A stretch of DNA of 64,000 nt, taken from positions 434,001-498,000 of the forward strand of contig NZ_CP108088.1 of the NCBI RefSeq assembly GCF_036192275.1, read 5' to 3'. Below are positions 54,363 through 63,861 of this stretch, one piece after another. The translations under genes were made by a program, and so were the position numbers. A model generated the notes under the pieces. It did not search any database. It saw nothing but the letters and a program-made list of their open reading frames with translations, and was not told the origin of the DNA. The number at the start of each line of letters is the position of its first letter. Within the stretch, counting starts at the first letter, position 1. Origin of the DNA: Streptomyces sp. NBC_00250 (GTDB taxonomy: Bacteria > Actinomycetota > Actinomycetes > Streptomycetales > Streptomycetaceae).

Positions 54363-56504
54363 TCACGCCTCGGCAGCGGGGTCGTGACCGAGGGCCGGAG
54401 CCGTTGCGAGGGTCCGTGCCGCCCAGAGCGTCTTGCCTCGTCCTGAGGGCCTCACGCCCCAGCGCTGGGTGAGGTGGGCGGTGATGAACAGGCCCCGGCC
54501 GTTCTCGTCCGTGCCCAGGGCGCGGCGAAGGTGCGGACTGGCGCTGCTGTCGTCGGTGACCTCACACACGAGCGTGCCGTCGTGGATGAGGCGCAACTGG
54601 ATCGGCCCCTTCGCGTAGCGCACGGAGTTGGTGACCAGCTCACTGACGACGAGGGCGGTGTCGTCGATGACGTCCTGGGCCAGTCCCCATTCCGCGAGTT
54701 GGTCCACGGCTCTCCTGCGCGCCTGCCCGGCGCTCTCCGGACTGTTGGGAAAGGTCCACGCCTTCGTCTGGGAGTCGCCCAACGTGCGGGTTCGGGCCAG
54801 CAACAGATAGGCGTCGCGAAGCGGCTGCTCGGGCGCGAGGGCCTCGGCACACCTGTCGCACGCGACCTGAAGAGAGGGCTCCGGTTCGGCGAACAGGTCG
54901 GTCAACCGACTCAGCAGCGACTCCCGGCCGCCGGCCGCGGTCAGCAGAGCGGTGTTGCAGATCAGCAGGGTGCTCCCTTCGGGCAGGACGCGTTCCGTGA
55001 CCGCGTACTCCGCGAGGCCCTGCCCGAGAGGTGGTCCGGCCGCGACATTCAGCAGTTCGACGGCGCCGCCCGGATGCACCAGAACCGGTGACGGGTGTCC
55101 CGCGCTCGCCGCGGTGCACAGGCGGGTGACCGGATCGTAGACGAGGCAGAGGCAGGTGGCGGGCGTTCCGTCACCGGCATCGGGTGCAGCCGTGTCCGGC
55201 GGGGTGCTCGGGCGACTGGCGAGGTCGTGAAGACGCTGGAGGATGTCGTCCGGCGGCAGGTCGAGGTCGGCCAGCGCCTCGATCGCCGCGCGGAGCTCGC
55301 TCATCGCCGCCGGACGCGAAGTCCCGGAAGTGGTGTCCCCGGCCACGAGGGCGACCCTGGACCCCGAGAGGGAGATGACGTCGGACCAGCCGCCGCCCGT
55401 GCCGGCCGGCAGGTGGGTGCGGGCGAGTTCGACGGCAGTCACGACGGATGCCTGCGCCTGGGCGAAACCACCGGACAGGATGCGGGCGGCCGAGCGCTCA
55501 CGCCCGTAGAGGCGAGCGTTGTCCAGGCACTGGCCCGCGTGCGTGGTGAGCTGCTGCGCGAGCCTCAGGTGCCGATGGTCGAACGGGGCCGGTTCACGCC
55601 AACGGTAGAAACAGGCCAGGCCGAGCACCACACCCCGCGCTCGGATGGGAACCAGCAGCATGGAATGCGCCCGCGAGCTCAGGATCCGGGCATCACGCCG
55701 ACGCCGAGGATCGAGCCAGTGGGCGTCCGGGCGCAGGCGTCGGATCAGCTTGGGGGCCAGGGTGTCCAGGACGGTTCGGTAAGGCGTGCCGGGCGGGTAC
55801 ACGTCCACCTCGCCGACGGCGGGGACGCCCTGCTGGTCCGGTCCGGCGACCGATCGGTATCCCACGCGTCGAACGGTCTGATCCCGGTCGAGAGCGTCCG
55901 CGATGGGAGCCCGGCCGCCCAGGACCACGTCGTAGACGTCGACGGTCACGGTGTCGGCCAGGGCCGGACAGACGACCTCGCAGAATTCGTCCGCCGTACG
56001 GAAGATGTCGAGCGTGGTTCCGATCCGCGCGGCCGCCTCGTTCTGCAGGCGCACCTCCGCTTCGGCCCGCACCCGGGCGGTGATGTCGGTCAGCGCGGCA
56101 GCCAGCCCCAGCACGGTGCCGTCGGCCCGCTGCAGGCGGAACGCGGACACCGAGGAGACGGTTTCGACCGGGGGGACACGGTGGTCGCGGAACCGGATGC
56201 TCATATCGAGCTCGGGCACGCCGGTCTCCAGCACCCGGTGGGCGGCCCGTTCCACGGCCGCGGGGTCGGTGATGTCGAAGGACTGCAGGATCTCCGGCAG
56301 CGTACGGCCGAGCAACCGGTCGACCGGGAACTCCCGCATCAGCCGGGCCGCCGTGTTCATCCGTACCAGACGCAGCTCCTGGTCGTACACGTGCAGGCCC
56401 ATGGGCGACTGGGAGAAGAGCGCGTCCAGTACCGCGTCCCCCAGACCCTCGGGGACGGACCGGCTGTCCGGATGATCTTCACCGACCACTGTGTGAACGC
56501 CCAT
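54363..56504 (-). CDS. PAS-GAF protein with degenerate SpoIIE phosphatase domain and intact anti-sigma kinase domain
   Basis: A 713-residue cytoplasmic protein; ATG 56504 is chosen because the longer frame overlaps the divergent gene. PAS (about 30-150: SPMGLHVYDQELRLVRMNTA) is followed by GAF (about 160-345) and a PP2C/SpoIIE-like domain (about 355-580). The metal-binding Asp residues of that domain are lost: GGGWSD for GGDWxD near 370, GDTTSGT for GDVxGHG, ICNTALL for YTDGLVE near 516, and QPLRDAYLLLA for SDDIALLVA. The C-terminal HATPase is intact (SELVTNSVRYA, EVTDDS, GRGLFITAHL). So it probably cannot dephosphorylate, yet can act as an anti-sigma or anti-anti-sigma kinase. It is divergent from an active phosphatase gene. 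Confidence 0.85.
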   Translation of the reverse strand: MGVHTVVGEDHPDSRSVPEGLGDAVLDALFSQSPMGLHVYDQELRLVRMNTAARLMREFPVDRLLGRTLPEILQSFDITDPAAVERAAHRVLETGVPELDMSIRFRDHRVPPVETVSSVSAFRLQRADGTVLGLAAALTDITARVRAEAEVRLQNEAAARIGTTLDIFRTADEFCEVVCPALADTVTVDVYDVVLGGRAPIADALDRDQTVRRVGYRSVAGPDQQGVPAVGEVDVYPPGTPYRTVLDTLAPKLIRRLRPDAHWLDPRRRRDARILSSRAHSMLLVPIRARGVVLGLACFYRWREPAPFDHRHLRLAQQLTTHAGQCLDNARLYGRERSAARILSGGFAQAQASVVTAVELARTHLPAGTGGGWSDVISLSGSRVALVAGDTTSGTSRPAAMSELRAAIEALADLDLPPDDILQRLHDLASRPSTPPDTAAPDAGDGTPATCLCLVYDPVTRLCTAASAGHPSPVLVHPGGAVELLNVAAGPPLGQGLAEYAVTERVLPEGSTLLICNTALLTAAGGRESLLSRLTDLFAEPEPSLQVACDRCAEALAPEQPLRDAYLLLARTRTLGDSQTKAWTFPNSPESAGQARRRAVDQLAEWGLAQDVIDDTALVVSELVTNSVRYAKGPIQLRLIHDGTLVCEVTDDSSASPHLRRALGTDENGRGLFITAHLTQRWGVRPSGRGKTLWAARTLATAPALGHDPAAEA

Positions 56505-56689
56505 TCGACGAGACGGGTGGACCGCGTTGCCTCCCATGCAACGCCCACCCCACCCACCCGGCCACCGCAGGGGAGTGGCCGGGTGATGGCGGCCGGTCCC
56601 GCCGGACGGGCCTGCTGGGGCGCGGTCGGCGGGAGCGCTGCGTACGCTGGTCGGAGGGGGCTCCTCTCGGGACGAGGATCGGAAGGTCT

Positions 56690-57934
56690 GTGAGGCCGGA
56701 GATCGACCACGGTGCGTTGTTCGCCGCGACGCCCAGCCCGTATCTGGTGCTGGCACCGGACCTGGTGATCGTGGATGTCAACGACGCGTACCTGCGGGCG
56801 ACCGGTCGCACCCGGGAGGATCTGCTCGGGCAGCACGTGTTCGAAGCGTTCCCCGACAATCCCGGCGACCCTGGCGCGGACGGGGTGAAGAACCTCGGGG
56901 CGTCGCTGGGGCGGGTGCTGGCCACCGGTGAGGCCGACACCATGGCGGTGCAGAAGTACGACATCCCCGTCGTCTCGCAGCCCGGTGTGTTCGAGGAACG
57001 CTGGTGGTCCCCGGTGAACACCCCGGTCAAGAACGCGGACGGGCGGGTCACGTGGATCATCCACCGCGTGGAGGACGTGACGGCGTTCATGCTGTCCCGC
57101 CGGTTCCGGGGCCGGAACGAGGGGCGGCGGATGACCGAGCGCGAGGAGGGGATGGAGGCCGAGCTGTACGCCCGCGCGCGGGAGCTGCAGCGGCTGAACG
57201 AGGAGCTGCGGGCGGCGCACGCCCGGGAGCGGGAGATCGCCGTCACCTTGCAGGAGGCGATGCTGCACTCCCCGGACCTGGCCCGGCACAGTGACGTGGC
57301 GGTGCGCTATCTACCGGCGATCGGTTCGCTGAACGTGTGCGGCGACTGGTACGACGCCGTCGACCTGGACGAGGGGCGGTTCACCGTCGCCGTGGGCGAC
57401 GTCGTGGGGCACGGGCTGGAGGCGGCCACCGTCATGGGCATGCTCCGCAGCGCGCTGTCCGCGGCCAGTCGGGCGGTGGCCGGGCCGGCCGGGGCCCTGG
57501 AGGTGCTGGGCATGTACGCCCGCTCCGTGGACGGCGCGCTCGCCGCGACCGCGGTCAGCGTGCTCGTGGACACCCGCTCCAAACTGCTCGTCTACTCCAG
57601 CGCGGGGCACCCGCCGCCGGTGCTGCTGCACACGGACGGCACGTGCGAGCTGTTGGACCAGGCCACCGACCCGCCGCTGGGAGCCAGACCCGAGCACGTT
57701 CCCCGGCCGCAGGCCGGTACCGCCTACCGCCCGGGTGACACCCTCGTCCTCTACACCGACGGACTGATCGAACGCCGTGACGAGGACATCGACACCGGCC
57801 TGGACCGGCTGACCACCGCCCTGGGCGACCTCACCGGCCTTGAACCGGCTCAGCTGGCCGACGCGCTGCTCGCGCGACTCGGCGTCGCCAGCGGAGCCCG
57901 CGACGACATCGCCCTCGTCATCGTCCGCGTCTGA
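56690..57934 (+). CDS. PAS-SpoIIE PP2C phosphatase
   Basis: A 414-residue cytoplasmic protein from GTG 56690 (GAAGG upstream). A PAS domain (about 8-125: PSPYLVLAPDLVIVDVNDAY) leads by a coiled stretch (LYARARELQRLNEELRAAHA) into a PP2C domain with all metal-site Asp residues: CGDWYD near 217, GDVVGHG, YTDGLIE near 356, RDDIALV near 404. There is no kinase domain. It should dephosphorylate an anti-anti-sigma factor in response to a PAS-sensed signal. The divergent neighbour has a dead phosphatase domain but an intact kinase, so the two may form an opposed pair on one partner. Confidence 0.93.
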   Translation: MRPEIDHGALFAATPSPYLVLAPDLVIVDVNDAYLRATGRTREDLLGQHVFEAFPDNPGDPGADGVKNLGASLGRVLATGEADTMAVQKYDIPVVSQPGVFEERWWSPVNTPVKNADGRVTWIIHRVEDVTAFMLSRRFRGRNEGRRMTEREEGMEAELYARARELQRLNEELRAAHAREREIAVTLQEAMLHSPDLARHSDVAVRYLPAIGSLNVCGDWYDAVDLDEGRFTVAVGDVVGHGLEAATVMGMLRSALSAASRAVAGPAGALEVLGMYARSVDGALAATAVSVLVDTRSKLLVYSSAGHPPPVLLHTDGTCELLDQATDPPLGARPEHVPRPQAGTAYRPGDTLVLYTDGLIERRDEDIDTGLDRLTTALGDLTGLEPAQLADALLARLGVASGARDDIALVIVRV

Positions 57935-57975
57935 GCCCGCGGAGCGCCCGGTCCGGGGGCGTCGGTGCGAGCGGT

Positions 57976-59310
57976 CTACCTCCGTGGAGTGGGAACGAGG
58001 CGAAGCAGCCCGTGGAGGACAGCGTCGATGGTGTCGTGCGCGGGCTCCTCGGTCACATGGGTGAGCAGGCGGGCCAGGGTGCGCAGCACGTGGGGCGAGG
58101 CCATCACACGGGGGTGCAGGACGGGCCGGAAGCCGTAGCGCGAGAAGACCAGATCCCCGGCGAGGTTGCCCAGCCGGTAGTAGCGCGCCCATCGGCGCTG
58201 GATCTCGGCCGGGTACTGGTGCAACGCGTGTTCCCGGCGCGGTCCGGCCGGGCGGGCCAGTGCCAGGACGATGATGTCCGCCGCCACCTCGGCGGCCTCC
58301 ATGGCCTGGGCGATGCCCTCGCCGCTCCACGGACTGACCATGCCGGCGCTGTCGCCCACGAGCAGCACTCCCCGCCGGTACTGCGGGCGCCGGTTCAGTC
58401 CCATCGGCAGCGGCGCGCTGCGCAGAGGCGAGTCGGCGGTCTCTTCGTCCAGCCCCCAGTCCGCGGGCAGGCGGGGCAGCCAGTGGTCCAGCGCCGCTCG
58501 CAGGTCCACCGGCCTGCGCCGCCGTTGCTGTGGCAGGACGCCGAGGCCCACGTTGACGCGCCCGTCCCCCAGGGGGAACACCCATCCGTATCCGGGCAGA
58601 TCCCGTCCGGTACGAGGACAGCGCAGGTCGGCCCAGAGCTCCAGGTAGGGGTCGTGCGTACGGGCCTCACTGCGGTAGTACCGTCGGGCAGCGGCTGCGA
58701 CGGGCCTCTTGTCGTCTCGTTCGAACTCCAGGCCGAGAGTCGTGCGCGCCGAGGCTCCGTCGGCGGCGATCACCAACGGTGCCCGGTAGCGGACCGGCTC
58801 CTGCCCCGGTCCGCGGGAGGCGGACACGCCGATGACGTGTCCTGCCCGGTCGGTCAGCGGGCCCGTCACCTTCACGTGGGTACGGAGGCGCGCTCCGGTC
58901 GCGCGGGCGTGAGCGGCGAGCAGGTCGTCGAAGTCGTGCCGACTGCGGGTGAGTCCGAAATCGGGAAGGGCACCCAGGCGCGGCCAGTCGAGCTCCGCCT
59001 GGTGGCCGCCGCAGACCCAGCGCATGCCCTTGTTGCGCATCCACCCCGGTGCATCGATGTCGATGCCCATCCGCACCAACTGGTACACGCTGCGCGGTGT
59101 CAGCCCGTCGCCACACACCTTCTCCCGGGGAAACCCGCCCTTCTCCAGGAGCAGCACGTCCACACCCGCTCTCGCGAGGTGCACCGCGGCGGCGGAACCC
59201 GCCGGACCCGCCCCCACCACGATGACCTGTGCCTCTTCGTCACCGGCGCCTTCAGGGCCCGAGCTGCCGGCGTCGCGGCCGTCGCCGGCCTCGCCACTTT
59301 TGGTGATCAC
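57976..59310 (-). CDS. Geranylgeranyl-reductase-family FAD-dependent oxidoreductase
   Basis: A 444-residue flavoprotein from GTG 59310. FAD fold: QVIVVGAGPAGSAAAVHLAR. Family motifs: VDVLLLEKGGFPREKVCGDG, GYGWVFPLGDGRVNVGLGVL, and LVGDSAGMVSPWSGEGIAQA, in which the second FAD-contact Asp is kept. Members reduce the isoprenoid tails of menaquinones or lipids, or act on polyketide-like products. The C-terminal third (HALHQYPAEIQRRWARYYRL) matches the membrane-associated part of the menaquinone-reductase branch. It ends 41 bp from the SpoIIE gene on the opposite strand. Confidence 0.88.
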   Translation of the reverse strand: MITKSGEAGDGRDAGSSGPEGAGDEEAQVIVVGAGPAGSAAAVHLARAGVDVLLLEKGGFPREKVCGDGLTPRSVYQLVRMGIDIDAPGWMRNKGMRWVCGGHQAELDWPRLGALPDFGLTRSRHDFDDLLAAHARATGARLRTHVKVTGPLTDRAGHVIGVSASRGPGQEPVRYRAPLVIAADGASARTTLGLEFERDDKRPVAAAARRYYRSEARTHDPYLELWADLRCPRTGRDLPGYGWVFPLGDGRVNVGLGVLPQQRRRRPVDLRAALDHWLPRLPADWGLDEETADSPLRSAPLPMGLNRRPQYRRGVLLVGDSAGMVSPWSGEGIAQAMEAAEVAADIIVLALARPAGPRREHALHQYPAEIQRRWARYYRLGNLAGDLVFSRYGFRPVLHPRVMASPHVLRTLARLLTHVTEEPAHDTIDAVLHGLLRLVPTPRR

Positions 59311-59562
59311 CCCACCACTATGCCCAGGGCGGGAGTCGGTGGAACGTGCGGCTCGGCACGGCCGAAGCGGCCGCCGGTACGGACCAGGTCTCCCGAGGCC
59401 GCCCTGGAGGGAGCGTTCGCGGCCCCTCGTCCCCCCGGGCCCCATGGGTTGCTGAGCAGCGTGCTCAAGCGGACCTCCGACGGCAGTCGGGCTCCGTCCG
59501 GCCCGGGCTCTTCGACGACACCGCTGTCTTCGACCGCCAGTGCAGGGGCGGTTCGACGGGCG

Positions 59563-60930
59563 TCAGGCCCCGGCGGTCGCGCGCCGGATCGCGTCGAGTG
59601 TGCGCGCCACATCGTCGTCGGTGGTCGACCAGTTGCTCACCGAGATCCGCATGACGCGTCTGCCGTGCCAGGTGGAGCCGCTGATCCACGCCGTGCCGTC
59701 GTCGAGCAGCCGGGCGAGCACCCGGTCGGTGCGTTCGTCGCTGCCGAACTCGGCGCAGACCTGCGTGAACACGACCTCGTTGAGAACGGTCGCGCCGTCG
59801 ATCTCGGCGATGCCGGCGCCGAACGCGGAGGCGTGGCGACACAGCCGCTCGACGAGGTCGGAGACTCCTGATCGGCCGAGGGACCTGAGGGCGGCCCACA
59901 CGGTGAACGCTCTGCCGCGCCTGGAGAGTTCGGGAACCTTGTCGATGGGGTCGCCGTGCTCGTGCTGGATGAGGTAGTCACCACGCTGGCCCATGGCCGC
60001 CCGGACCGCGGACGCGTCGCGCACGATCGCGAGTCCGCAGTCGTAGGGGACGTTCAGCGTCTTGTGGGCGTCCGTCGCCCAGGAGTCCGCGTCCGCGCAG
60101 CCCGCCGTCAGGTGGCCGCAGCCCGGCGAGGCGGCTGCCCACAGTCCGAACGCGCCGTCGACATGGACCCAGGCGTCTGCCTCGCGCGCCGCACGGATGC
60201 TCGCGGCGAAGGGATCGAAGGCGCCGGAATGGATGTCGCCGGCCTGGAGGATCACGATCGTCGGGCGCTGTCCGCCGTCCGCCAGCGCCTTCCTCAGGGC
60301 CTCAGGCTCGATGCGTCCTTGATCGTCCGCCGCCACCAGGTCGGGCCGCCCGAGCCCGAGGTAGCGCAAGGCCAGGTCGATGGCCATGTGCCGGGACTCG
60401 CCGGCGACGACACGCACGGGCGGGCCACCCGTGAGGCCGTCGCGGGCGACATTCCAGCCGGTGCGCCGCAGCACCGTGTCCCGCGCGGCGGCGAGGCACG
60501 TGAAGTTCGCCATCGTCGCACCCGTGGTGAAGCCTACGGAGCTGTCCCTCGGCAGGCCGAGCAGATCGAGCAACCAGGCGCCGGCGATCTCCTCCGCCGC
60601 CGCGTACGCGGGCGAGACGGTGCGCATCACACAATTCTGATCCCAGGCGCTGACCAGCCAGTCAGCAGCCAGCGCGGCCGGCTCGGTGCCGCCCACCACG
60701 AACCCGTAGAAGCGGCCGCTGGGGAACGCGGTGAGCCCCGGCTCACAGGCCGTGGCCAGCAGGTCGACGACGTCGGCGGGAGTGCTGGGTCCGGCAGGCA
60801 GTTCGGTACCGAGCGCACTCACGATCTCGTCGACCGAGGCGCGGGCGGGAACCCGGCGGTCGGGCAAGCTCGCCAGCCACCGGGCAGCATGGTCGTACGC
60901 CCGTCGGAGCGCCTCCTCACGCGCGTCCAT
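59563..60930 (-). CDS. PLP-dependent decarboxylase (aromatic-L-amino-acid/glutamate decarboxylase family)
   Basis: A 455-residue group II decarboxylase from ATG 60930. PLP pocket: SVGFTTGATMANFTCLAAAR, HVDGAFGLWAAASPG (Asp for the pyridine nitrogen) and the Schiff-base Lys in SWATDAHKTLNVPYDCG. The C-terminal domain has RGRAFTVWAALRSLGRSGVS and NWSTTDDDVARTLDAI. The substrate amino acid cannot be told. It is on the same strand as the downstream flavoprotein but 252 bp away, so a separate promoter is likely. Confidence 0.9.
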   Translation of the reverse strand: MDAREEALRRAYDHAARWLASLPDRRVPARASVDEIVSALGTELPAGPSTPADVVDLLATACEPGLTAFPSGRFYGFVVGGTEPAALAADWLVSAWDQNCVMRTVSPAYAAAEEIAGAWLLDLLGLPRDSSVGFTTGATMANFTCLAAARDTVLRRTGWNVARDGLTGGPPVRVVAGESRHMAIDLALRYLGLGRPDLVAADDQGRIEPEALRKALADGGQRPTIVILQAGDIHSGAFDPFAASIRAAREADAWVHVDGAFGLWAAASPGCGHLTAGCADADSWATDAHKTLNVPYDCGLAIVRDASAVRAAMGQRGDYLIQHEHGDPIDKVPELSRRGRAFTVWAALRSLGRSGVSDLVERLCRHASAFGAGIAEIDGATVLNEVVFTQVCAEFGSDERTDRVLARLLDDGTAWISGSTWHGRRVMRISVSNWSTTDDDVARTLDAIRRATAGA

Positions 60931-61169
60931 ACCTCGGACTATGCGACCGTCGCCGCCGCCCCGCAAGCCGACCGCGGTCGGGGTCCCTCGCGAGATCCGG
61001 AGGGAGGGTCCGGATCCGTTCCGGCTGCCGCGTTCCCCCCGACGGGTCGACGTACTCGCCCCGGAGCCCGATGTGGCGCCCGATGGACTGGGCGGGGCGG
61101 GGCGGAGCGGGGTCGGGAGGCGGGTGGGCGGACCGGTTGCGGAGCATCCGGAGCGGGGCCGAGCGCCGC

Positions 61170-61580
61170 GTTCCCGTTCCGAGGCCGAGGCTGCCGGCGT
61201 CGCCCCGACGGTCCTGGTACAGACGGTCACGGTCGCCGCCGAAACCCCCGAGCTCCTTGCGCTGGCCGCCGCCGACCCGCTGGTGGCGGGCGTCGTCGGC
61301 TGGACCGACCTGACTGCCCCGACCTCGCCCGCCTACGCGAACTCCCAGGCGGGGAACGATTGGTGGACATACGTCACCGGGTCCGGGAAGAGCCCGACCC
61401 CGACTGGCTACTCCGCTCCGACGTCCGGCGCGGGCTGATCGCTGTGGCCGAGTCGGGGCTGATCTACGACCTGGTCGTCAAGCCGCACCAGCTCGCGGCC
61501 GCCGTCTCCATCGCCGCCGACCTTCCCGAACTCACCTTCGTCCTCGACCACCTCGGCAAGCCGCAGACAGCCACCGGCCG
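61170..61580 (+). pseudogene. Amidohydrolase-family remnant
   Basis: The plus strand gives APTVLVQTVTVAAETPELLA, LAAADPLVAGVVGWTDLTAP from about 61200 to 61322, then after a frameshift LRELPGGERLVDIRHRVREE, PDPDWLLRSDVRRGLIAVAE, LIYDLVVKPHQLAAAVSIAA and LTFVLDHLGKPQTA to about 61570. This is the first half of a metal-dependent amidohydrolase; both the metal-binding HxH/H start and the C terminus are missing. The rest of 60931-61758 has no recognised gene except the kinase promoter region. Confidence 0.8.
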
Positions 61581-61758
61581 GCTCGTACGGCCTCCCGACC
61601 CCGGCGGCCGAAGGGCACCGCCGAGGCGCCAGACCCGCAGCGCCCCGAACCCGAGTGAAGCAACCAGATGGGTCCTCCGACTCACCCGACGCAGCACTTG
61701 GGTCACCAAGATCCGAACCACACCCGGACCACACCGACGTCGGCTATGGTTTGCGACC

Positions 61759-63285
61759 ATGGCTATGCAGGGGGACTTAGATCAGGGTCGCTACGTCCTT
61801 GACCGTGACCCGATCGCGTCAGGCGGAATGGGGACCGTGTGGCGTGGCTACGACCGCAAACTGAAGCGCGCTGTCGCCGTGAAAGAGCTTCGGTTTGCCG
61901 AGGGGTTGAGCGAGTCCGATCGTGCCCGGCAGTGGGCGCGAGTGATGGTCGAGGCGCGGGCCGCTGCTCGTCTGGACCACCCGGGGATCGTACCGGTGTA
62001 CGACGTGATCGAGGATGACGGTCGTGCGTGGATCGTCATGCGCCTGGTGCCTGGGCGGTCTCTGGCGCAGGAGGTAGATGCGTCAGGGGCGTTGAGTCCG
62101 CAGCGAACGGCCGAGATCGGGCTGGAGATCCTCGCGGCGCTGGAAGCCGCCCACGCCGAAGGCATCTTGCACCGGGATGTGAAGCCACAGAACGTGCTCT
62201 TGGATGATGAGGGCAAGGCAGTGCTGACCGACTTCGGAATCGCTTCCGTCATGGGTACCACGCAGCCCTTGACGGCGACCGGGATGGTGGTGGGCACGGT
62301 GGGTTACGTTGCCCCGGAGCGGTTGTCAGGATCCGACGTGGGTCCCAAGGCGGATCTGTGGTCGCTCGGCGCAACGTTGTACTTCATGGTCGAGGGGCGC
62401 CCGGCATACAACGCCGACGATGTCGTTGCCATGATCGCCGCGGTCGCAACCCGTGACCCCGAGCCGATGCGCCGGGCCGGTGCGCTCGCGCCCGCCATCG
62501 CGGGGTTGCTGATCCGAGACGTCGGGACACGCTGGGATACGGAGGCGACCAAGGCGTACCTGCAAGCGGTCGTCGCAGGCAGGCTGGACCTCGACACGAT
62601 GGCACTTCTCGCACCGCGTCCGGAGGCGCCGACCGTGCCGGCCCCGCGCTTTTCATGGAACCAGAGTCCCCCGGCAGCCACGCCCGAGGCCGGCGACGCC
62701 CCCGCTCGCCCGCTCCGCCCACGAGGACTGACGTGGCTGGTGGCCTCCGCGGCAGCCGTGGCGCTCGTGGCCGGAGGGATAGCCATAGGCATGCAGCTGA
62801 CCGGTGGAGATGGCGAGGCCGCTTCGAAGCCCCCGGAGGCCAACAGATTCAAGGCGGCCCCGAAGATCTGCCAGTCAGGTCTCATGAGCACGGACCAGGT
62901 CGGCAAACTGGTGTCGCAGCCACGGGCGAGCGGCGGGCCGATCAACACCGTGGCGGTGAACCAGTGCGAGTTCAAGAGCGACAGCGACGGAGACAGTCTG
63001 CTCGTGGAAGTCATGGTGCATGGGAGCGTCAAGGCGGCCACCGACCTGTTCGAGGAACCCGACGGTCCCATTGGCAGGTATCGCTATGCGACTGGTCATA
63101 CAAGCCCCGCGCTTGGGGATCAGGCGGAGGCCGTAGGGACATCCAACGCCGTGGTGGCCCTCGTCCGAATCAGCAACCTCACGATCGAAATCCGCCATGA
63201 GGGCAGCGGCAGCGTGGGATTCGTGATGCCCTTCGTACGCCAGGTCGTGGCAGCGGCGGAAGCCGAGGCTCGGCCAGCCACATAG
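61759..63285 (+). CDS. Receptor-like Ser/Thr protein kinase (PknB-type)
   Basis: A 508-residue protein from ATG 61759 (ATG 61765 possible). Kinase domain about 12-275: glycine loop IASGGMGTVWRG, Lys42 in AVAVKEL, catalytic HRDVKPQN at 138, DFGIAS at 158, and GTVGYVAPERL. A Pro-rich linker follows, then one membrane helix at about 326-347 (LTWLVASAAAVALVAGGIAI). The extracytoplasmic domain of about 150 residues (KICQSGLMSTDQVGKLVSQP, TVAVNQCEFKSDSDGDSLLV) carries two Cys and is of the small sensory type, without PASTA repeats. It is a canonical actinobacterial signalling kinase with unknown ligand. Confidence 0.93.
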   Translation: MAMQGDLDQGRYVLDRDPIASGGMGTVWRGYDRKLKRAVAVKELRFAEGLSESDRARQWARVMVEARAAARLDHPGIVPVYDVIEDDGRAWIVMRLVPGRSLAQEVDASGALSPQRTAEIGLEILAALEAAHAEGILHRDVKPQNVLLDDEGKAVLTDFGIASVMGTTQPLTATGMVVGTVGYVAPERLSGSDVGPKADLWSLGATLYFMVEGRPAYNADDVVAMIAAVATRDPEPMRRAGALAPAIAGLLIRDVGTRWDTEATKAYLQAVVAGRLDLDTMALLAPRPEAPTVPAPRFSWNQSPPAATPEAGDAPARPLRPRGLTWLVASAAAVALVAGGIAIGMQLTGGDGEAASKPPEANRFKAAPKICQSGLMSTDQVGKLVSQPRASGGPINTVAVNQCEFKSDSDGDSLLVEVMVHGSVKAATDLFEEPDGPIGRYRYATGHTSPALGDQAEAVGTSNAVVALVRISNLTIEIRHEGSGSVGFVMPFVRQVVAAAEAEARPAT

Positions 63286-63387
63286 CCTACGACCTTGCCT
63301 GGGTCCTGCACGCGCCGTACGACTGAGCCACTCAGGGACGCTGGGCTGCTGGTAGAGCAGGTATCCGAGGGTCAGTGCGACCACGAT

Positions 63388-63413
63388 GTCGGGCACGGTC
63401 GGCCGTGCCCGAC
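63388..63413. terminator. Terminator downstream of the kinase
   Basis: A perfect 11-bp stem (63388-63398 with 63403-63413) closed by a 4-base TCGG loop, about 100 bases after the kinase stop. On the minus strand the same region opens a hydrophobic N-terminus-like frame (PDIVVALTLGYLLYQQP from ATG 63396), which is likely a remnant. Confidence 0.65.
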
Positions 63414-63861
63414 GAACGCTGACGCCACCCCAAGGCTGTGGTCCTGCCCAGGCCGTGGGGTCCGCGGACGGCGACGCGGCGCTGCCGGGGCAGGGCGTCC
63501 AGGCGCAGGTGCTGAAGCAAGCCGCCGTGCATGCCCTGGTGGGGGCACACGGTGCGGCTGGGGCGGGGGCGTATCGGTGGCGCGGGCGGCGCGCTCACGC
63601 TGGTGCTGGTGTTCCTGGTCGGCCGCCCGCCTCGGTAGTCACCGGGGCGCCGGTCCGCCGTAGGCGCCCGCCGCACCGGCACAGGACCGGCAGCGTGACA
63701 GCCAGTCGTCGGAGTGAGGCCGGCCAGAATCGCAGCTCGTCTCATCTCTCCTCCTGGACAAGGGGGCTGGTGTGGGAATGCCGTGCAATCAGCGACCCTC
63801 TGGCGAAGAATGAACCGCCGGAATACCGTCGATGTCGGTAACCCGACAGGAGGAGATCGCG
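63414..63861. other. Region without a recognised gene
   Basis: Coding-like patches appear in alternating frames on both strands, none with a start, ribosome-binding site and family match. The last 80 bases should contain the promoter of the next gene. Confidence 0.4.

Noticed and set aside
56505..56756. Longer start for the pseudophosphatase gene
   Set aside because: It would overlap the start of the divergent phosphatase and adds only Arg/Pro/Ser-rich residues.
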